Below are positions 60,770 through 64,000 of a stretch of 64,000 nucleotides of DNA, in pieces. The notes under the pieces were generated by a model. The model was given only the letters and a program-made list of their open reading frames with translations. It searched no databases and was not told where the DNA came from. Source of the DNA: Sedimentitalea sp042687825 (lineage in GTDB: Bacteria; Pseudomonadota; Alphaproteobacteria; Rhodobacterales; Rhodobacteraceae). A program made the translations under genes and the position numbers. Numbering within the stretch: position 1 is the first letter of the stretch; every line of letters starts with the position of its first letter. The DNA lies in contig NZ_JBHUQE010000007.1 in NCBI RefSeq assembly GCF_042687825.1, positions 62,001-126,000 of the forward strand, written 5' to 3'.

Positions 60770-61569
60770 AACGCAAGTCGCTTTTCCTGATGATCACCGG
60801 CATTCTGGGGTTCGTCTTTCTCTATGCGCCGATCGTATCGCTGGTGATCTTCAGCTTCAACGAAAGCAAGCTGGTCACCGTGTGGGGCGGGTTCTCGACC
60901 AAATGGTACGGCGAGCTTTTCCGCGATCCGCAGATTCTCGAAGCCGCCTGGGTCAGCATCAAGATCGCCTTTCTCAGCGCAACCATTGCCGTGGTGATCG
61001 GCACCGTGGGCTCCTTTGTGCTGATCCGGTTCCAGCGATTCCGGACCAAGGCGCTCTTGAGCATGATGATCACCGCACCGCTGGTCATGCCCGAGGTCAT
61101 CATCGGTCTGTCGCTGCTGTTGCTGTTCGTGGCCATGGAAGGGCTGATCGGGTGGCCCGGCGGGCGCGGCATGCTGACGATCATCATCGCGCATGCGACC
61201 TTTGGCGCGGCCTATGCCGCGGTGGTGATCCAGTCCCGCCTGGTCGATCAGGATCTCTCGATCGAAGAGGCGGCACAGGATTTGGGCGCAAAACCCGTCC
61301 GGGTCTTCTTTGACGTGACCCTGCCCGCTATCGCCCCGGCGCTGGTCTCGGGATGGCTGCTGGCCTTTACCCTCAGCCTGGACGATCTGGTGATTGCCAG
61401 CTTTGTGTCAGGTCCGGGTGCCTCGACCCTGCCGATGGTGATCTTTTCCAAGGTCCGGCTGGGGGTCAGCCCCGATGTCAACGCGCTGGCCACGATCATC
61501 ATCGGCATCGTGTCGCTGGGGATCATCGCGGCGGCGCTGCAGATGAACCGCCGCAAAAAGGAATATTAA
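60766..61569 (+). CDS. potI: Polyamine ABC transporter permease PotI
   Basis: This 267-residue permease has about six helices and a conserved loop EEAAQDLGAKPVRVFF with DVTLPAIAP after it. It is the second membrane subunit of the polyamine importer and the last gene of the operon, which ends at a perfect terminator. GAAGGAG precedes the ATG. Confidence 0.94.
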   Translation: MKRKSLFLMITGILGFVFLYAPIVSLVIFSFNESKLVTVWGGFSTKWYGELFRDPQILEAAWVSIKIAFLSATIAVVIGTVGSFVLIRFQRFRTKALLSMMITAPLVMPEVIIGLSLLLLFVAMEGLIGWPGGRGMLTIIIAHATFGAAYAAVVIQSRLVDQDLSIEEAAQDLGAKPVRVFFDVTLPAIAPALVSGWLLAFTLSLDDLVIASFVSGPGASTLPMVIFSKVRLGVSPDVNALATIIIGIVSLGIIAAALQMNRRKKEY

Positions 61570-61603
61570 GGCGCACAGTCCAAAGTAACGGAATACGGCC
61601 AAG

Positions 61604-61634
61604 GGCGGCGCGGCGAGACCGCGCCGCCTTTTTT
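61604..61634 (+). terminator. Rho-independent terminator of the polyamine operon
   Basis: GGCGGCGCGG (61604-61613) pairs perfectly with CCGCGCCGCC (61619-61628) over a 5-nt loop, followed by six T (61629-61634). It lies 35 nt past the potI stop. Confidence 0.95.
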
Positions 61635-61693
61635 GCGGGCTGCAGATGGAGGCGTGCGTGTCGTCCGGCTGCCGGGAAAGGGACCAGCGGCCG

Positions 61694-62263
61694 TCAGCGG
61701 CGCAGGCGCGTCGCGATCTGTCGGGAAAGGGTCAGCATCGCGGCTCCGGTGGCTTGCGCCACCGCGCCGGGTGTTGCGTCGGTCACGGGCTGCTGGATGT
61801 CGAATCGGTTGATCGACTCGCGCACGGCGCGCTCGGGCGCGGCGATGGCATACTGACCGGTCATGCGAAACTGCCCGTCCGACTGCGCCACCATGCGTTC
61901 GATCCGCACGTCGATGCGCACATCCGCCGGCCGTTCCAGCGGCCAGGGTTCGGCTGCCGCGGTAGCGGTGGTTCCGTCATCCAGGTTGCGCGCCAGCGCC
62001 AGGGTCAGGGCGCGCACCGGATCGTCCGCCCAAACCGCACCCGCCGCCGGGCGCAACGATCCGTCCGCGCCCTGCAACAGGATTTCGGAGGCCCCGGCAT
62101 AGGCTGGCAGCGTTACTTCGCGGATTTCGATGGTCGACACCGCGACCCGCGCACGCTGCTCGGCAGAGGGCGCGTCCAGCAGATAGCGCGCCGAGTTGCC
62201 GCCGCACGCGGTCAGTGTCAGCGGCAGGGCCATCATCAGACAGGCACGAAAAAAGGCGGTCAT
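61694..62263 (-). CDS. pqiC: PqiC-like ABC transport auxiliary lipoprotein
   Basis: This 189-residue protein has a lipoprotein signal ending in LTLTACGGN (Cys20 after TLTA), and an ABC-type transport auxiliary domain with LPAYAGASEILL near residue 53. PqiC is an outer-membrane lipoprotein partner of PqiB, thought to help span the periplasm in an MCE lipid-trafficking system. It starts 4 nt after the pqiB stop. Confidence 0.88.
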   Translation of the reverse strand: MTAFFRACLMMALPLTLTACGGNSARYLLDAPSAEQRARVAVSTIEIREVTLPAYAGASEILLQGADGSLRPAAGAVWADDPVRALTLALARNLDDGTTATAAAEPWPLERPADVRIDVRIERMVAQSDGQFRMTGQYAIAAPERAVRESINRFDIQQPVTDATPGAVAQATGAAMLTLSRQIATRLRR

Positions 62264-62267
62264 GGCG

Positions 62268-64000
62268 TCACTTTCCGAACAGGATCGAATTGGGGTTGCG
62301 TTCCAGCGCCCGGGTCAGCGCGGCGACCGAACGGGCCGCAGTACGGATTTCGCGCAACATGGCCAGGGATTCGCTGTTGAAATCCGAGCGGTCGCCATAG
62401 GCTGCGATCAATTCCTCGCTGCGGGTCACCAGCCGGTCCAGCCGCGCCGATAGCGCCGGCAGGTCGGCCGTGGCCCGTTCCAGAGAATCCGCTGCCGCGC
62501 GGGCTGAATCCAACGCCGCATTGGCGTTTTGTGCCACCCCGCCGGCGCGCAATTCTGACACCAGTTCGCGGGTTTCGTCCAACGCCGTCGTCAGCGCTGC
62601 CGGCAGCGCCCGGGCATCGTCGGTGCCAATCAGCGCATCGGCGCTGTCCAGCAGGGCGGTGGCCGAGGCGATCAGCTCATCGGCCTTGAGATCGCGGGCC
62701 TTGGCCGCCACGGCGCGCAGATCGTCGATCAGCGCCGGAACTTCTTCCGAAGCCAAGGACAGGTTGGCCACGGCGGCATCGGCGTTTTCCAGGGTCGAGA
62801 CCAGCCGCTCGACGACGCCCTGCGTGTTGATGCGCTCGACGGTGCTGCGCAGATCGGCCACTGCCTGGCGCAGCTCGCCGGGCAGCGCGCGCATGTCCGC
62901 GCTCTCGACCAGGTCGCGGCTGCGGTCCAGCAGCCCGACCAGCGCCTCGGGCGCGGCGCGGGTGTTCTGATCGGTGGCGATGGCTTCGATGCTGGCCATC
63001 AGGCTGATCGCCTGCTGGATCATTTCCTCGATCTGCAACCCGTTGACCCGCTTCATCACGCCTTCAAGCGTGGCGTTGATGTCCGGCAGATCGGACTCGA
63101 CACTGGGAATCAGCGCATAGGGCGTGGCCTCGCGCTGCAGTTCGGCTGGTTTCGCGTTTTCTATTTCTACCAGTTCGACGATCAGCGACGTACCGAGCAG
63201 GTTGGCCTTGTTCAACCGCGCCCGGGTCCCGGTCCTTACCGCGGCCTCGAGAAAATCCAGCACCTCCTCCAGCGTCGCCCGGGCGGGCAGGCCGATCAGC
63301 TTGGGATCGACCAGCAGAGTGACCTGCTGATGCACCTCGGGGCTGTCCTCGTCGCCGGCCACAAAGGCCGAGATGGTTACGACCTCGCCGATCTTGATGC
63401 CGCGAAAGAACAGGCCGCTGCCGGCTGACAGGCCGGACACGCCGTCGCGGAACACGGTGGCCAGGGTGACGGTGTTGGACGAAACGCGCGAAAAAGCATT
63501 CTCGCGGGCTGTCGCTTCGTCGGCGTGCAAATCATAGACCCTGCCCGGCTTGACCGGTCTGCCGCCGGAAAAGAAGGTGTTGAACGCGACACCGCCGCTG
63601 ATCAGGGCCGCGAAACTGCCGACATCCAGCTTGAGCCCGCCGGCCCCAAAGGACAGTGAAAAGCCCGACGTGTCCCAGAACCTGGTCGCCGTGGTCAGCA
63701 GCCGGTCATGCGGCGCCTCGACAAAGGCGTCGACCAGCACCACCGAACCCGTCTCGTCCAGCCGGGGTGCCTCGGTGCGCCCGACCTTGACACCGCGGTA
63801 AAACACCGGCGAGCCAGCGGCCATCACCCGACCCTCGCCCGCGCGCAGCACGATGCGCGTGCCCTTTTCGTTCAGATCGATCAAAGGGCGTTGTTCCAGC
63901 CCGGTGAAACGCTGCAGCGGCGGGCCGCGCGTGGTGTCCCAGGCACCCTCGATATAGACCCCGGATAGCACCGTCGACAGGCCCGACACGCCTTCGGCGG
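62268..64000 (-). CDS. pqiB: PqiB-like MCE protein, N-terminus outside the window
   Basis: About 577 residues are visible; the frame stays open to the window edge, so the true start lies beyond 64000. It has at least two MCE repeats, seen as GSPVFYRGVKVGRTE and SGLFFRGIKIGEVVT, and an Ala/Asp/Leu-rich helical C-terminus (~350-570) of tandem amphipathic segments that probably form the long tube of PqiB. It likely acts with PqiA (not in the window) and PqiC in lipid transport between membranes. Confidence 0.9.
   Translation of the reverse strand, partial: AEGVSGLSTVLSGVYIEGAWDTTRGPPLQRFTGLEQRPLIDLNEKGTRIVLRAGEGRVMAAGSPVFYRGVKVGRTEAPRLDETGSVVLVDAFVEAPHDRLLTTATRFWDTSGFSLSFGAGGLKLDVGSFAALISGGVAFNTFFSGGRPVKPGRVYDLHADEATARENAFSRVSSNTVTLATVFRDGVSGLSAGSGLFFRGIKIGEVVTISAFVAGDEDSPEVHQQVTLLVDPKLIGLPARATLEEVLDFLEAAVRTGTRARLNKANLLGTSLIVELVEIENAKPAELQREATPYALIPSVESDLPDINATLEGVMKRVNGLQIEEMIQQAISLMASIEAIATDQNTRAAPEALVGLLDRSRDLVESADMRALPGELRQAVADLRSTVERINTQGVVERLVSTLENADAAVANLSLASEEVPALIDDLRAVAAKARDLKADELIASATALLDSADALIGTDDARALPAALTTALDETRELVSELRAGGVAQNANAALDSARAAADSLERATADLPALSARLDRLVTRSEELIAAYGDRSDFNSESLAMLREIRTAARSVAALTRALERNPNSILFGK

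Noticed and set aside
1..64000. CRISPR arrays, insertion sequences, prophage or rRNA/tRNA genes
   Set aside because: I saw no spaced direct repeats of CRISPR type, no transposase or integrase, and no rRNA or tRNA sequence in the window.

Overview
The window is a high-GC chromosomal segment of an alphaproteobacterium, most likely a Rhodobacterales (Roseobacter/Paracoccaceae) species. The basis is gene content: an ScfR-type acyl-CoA regulator, the NDUFA12/MlaD/DUF2155 run, an Hsp20-DUF1150 pair, bioMNY, a fused sat-cysC, and an Lrp gene divergent from trxB. I found no rRNA, tRNA, insertion sequence, prophage or CRISPR array. This reads as core chromosome with small accessory patches.

Layout: 0-2.7 kb is a reactive-sulfur operon (persulfide dioxygenase, two YeeE/YedE half-transporters, a TIGR01244 sulfurtransferase/phosphatase-like protein) behind a palindromic operator. 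3.1-10.7 kb holds an orphan FliM/FliN-type protein, a symporter-type histidine kinase operon with a receiver-only regulator, ScfR, and an orphan Tat-exported binding protein. 10.9-18.7 kb holds a small hypothetical, 3-hydroxybutyrate dehydrogenase with an acyl-CoA ligase, accB-accC, aat, DUF2155, mlaD, NDUFA12 and a RidA-like protein. 18.7-23.6 kb holds clpX, clpP, an SqrR/BigR-like ArsR repressor and a PhoX-type phosphatase. 23.6-26.6 kb is a znuA/zur/znuC/znuB zinc-uptake locus in which every gene is broken. 26.6-32.4 kb holds a prokaryotic pentameric ligand-gated ion channel homologue, the biotin transporter bioMNY, and a thiolase/adenylating-enzyme pair. 32.5-35 kb is a small unknown membrane module, a 24-residue lipoprotein and an unknown regulator-like gene.

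35.2-44.5 kb is housekeeping: tdk, a 2-hydroxyacid dehydrogenase, csaA, proC, ybjN, ubiK, lgt, a MidA/NDUFAF7-type methyltransferase, pgeF, a Hint-domain protein, an Lrp regulator and trxB. 44.8-54.7 kb holds sat-cysC, a GT10-like glycosyltransferase overlapping a PhzF gene, DUF1150/hsp20, a DUF465 protein, purEK, a solitary phnM with a lipase-like gene, an EamA transporter and a GntR regulator. 54.8-61.6 kb is a putrescine uptake and gamma-glutamylation operon ending in a strong terminator. 61.7 kb to the end carries pqiC and a truncated pqiB.

Most operons are tightly packed with ATGA, GTGA or TGATG junctions. The points most worth following up are the decayed zinc locus, the ion channel, the atypical thiolase beside the biotin transporter, the symporter-kinase module lacking an output domain, the sulfur operon with a possible distant SqrR-like regulator, and several hairpins at gene starts and at convergent stop codons.
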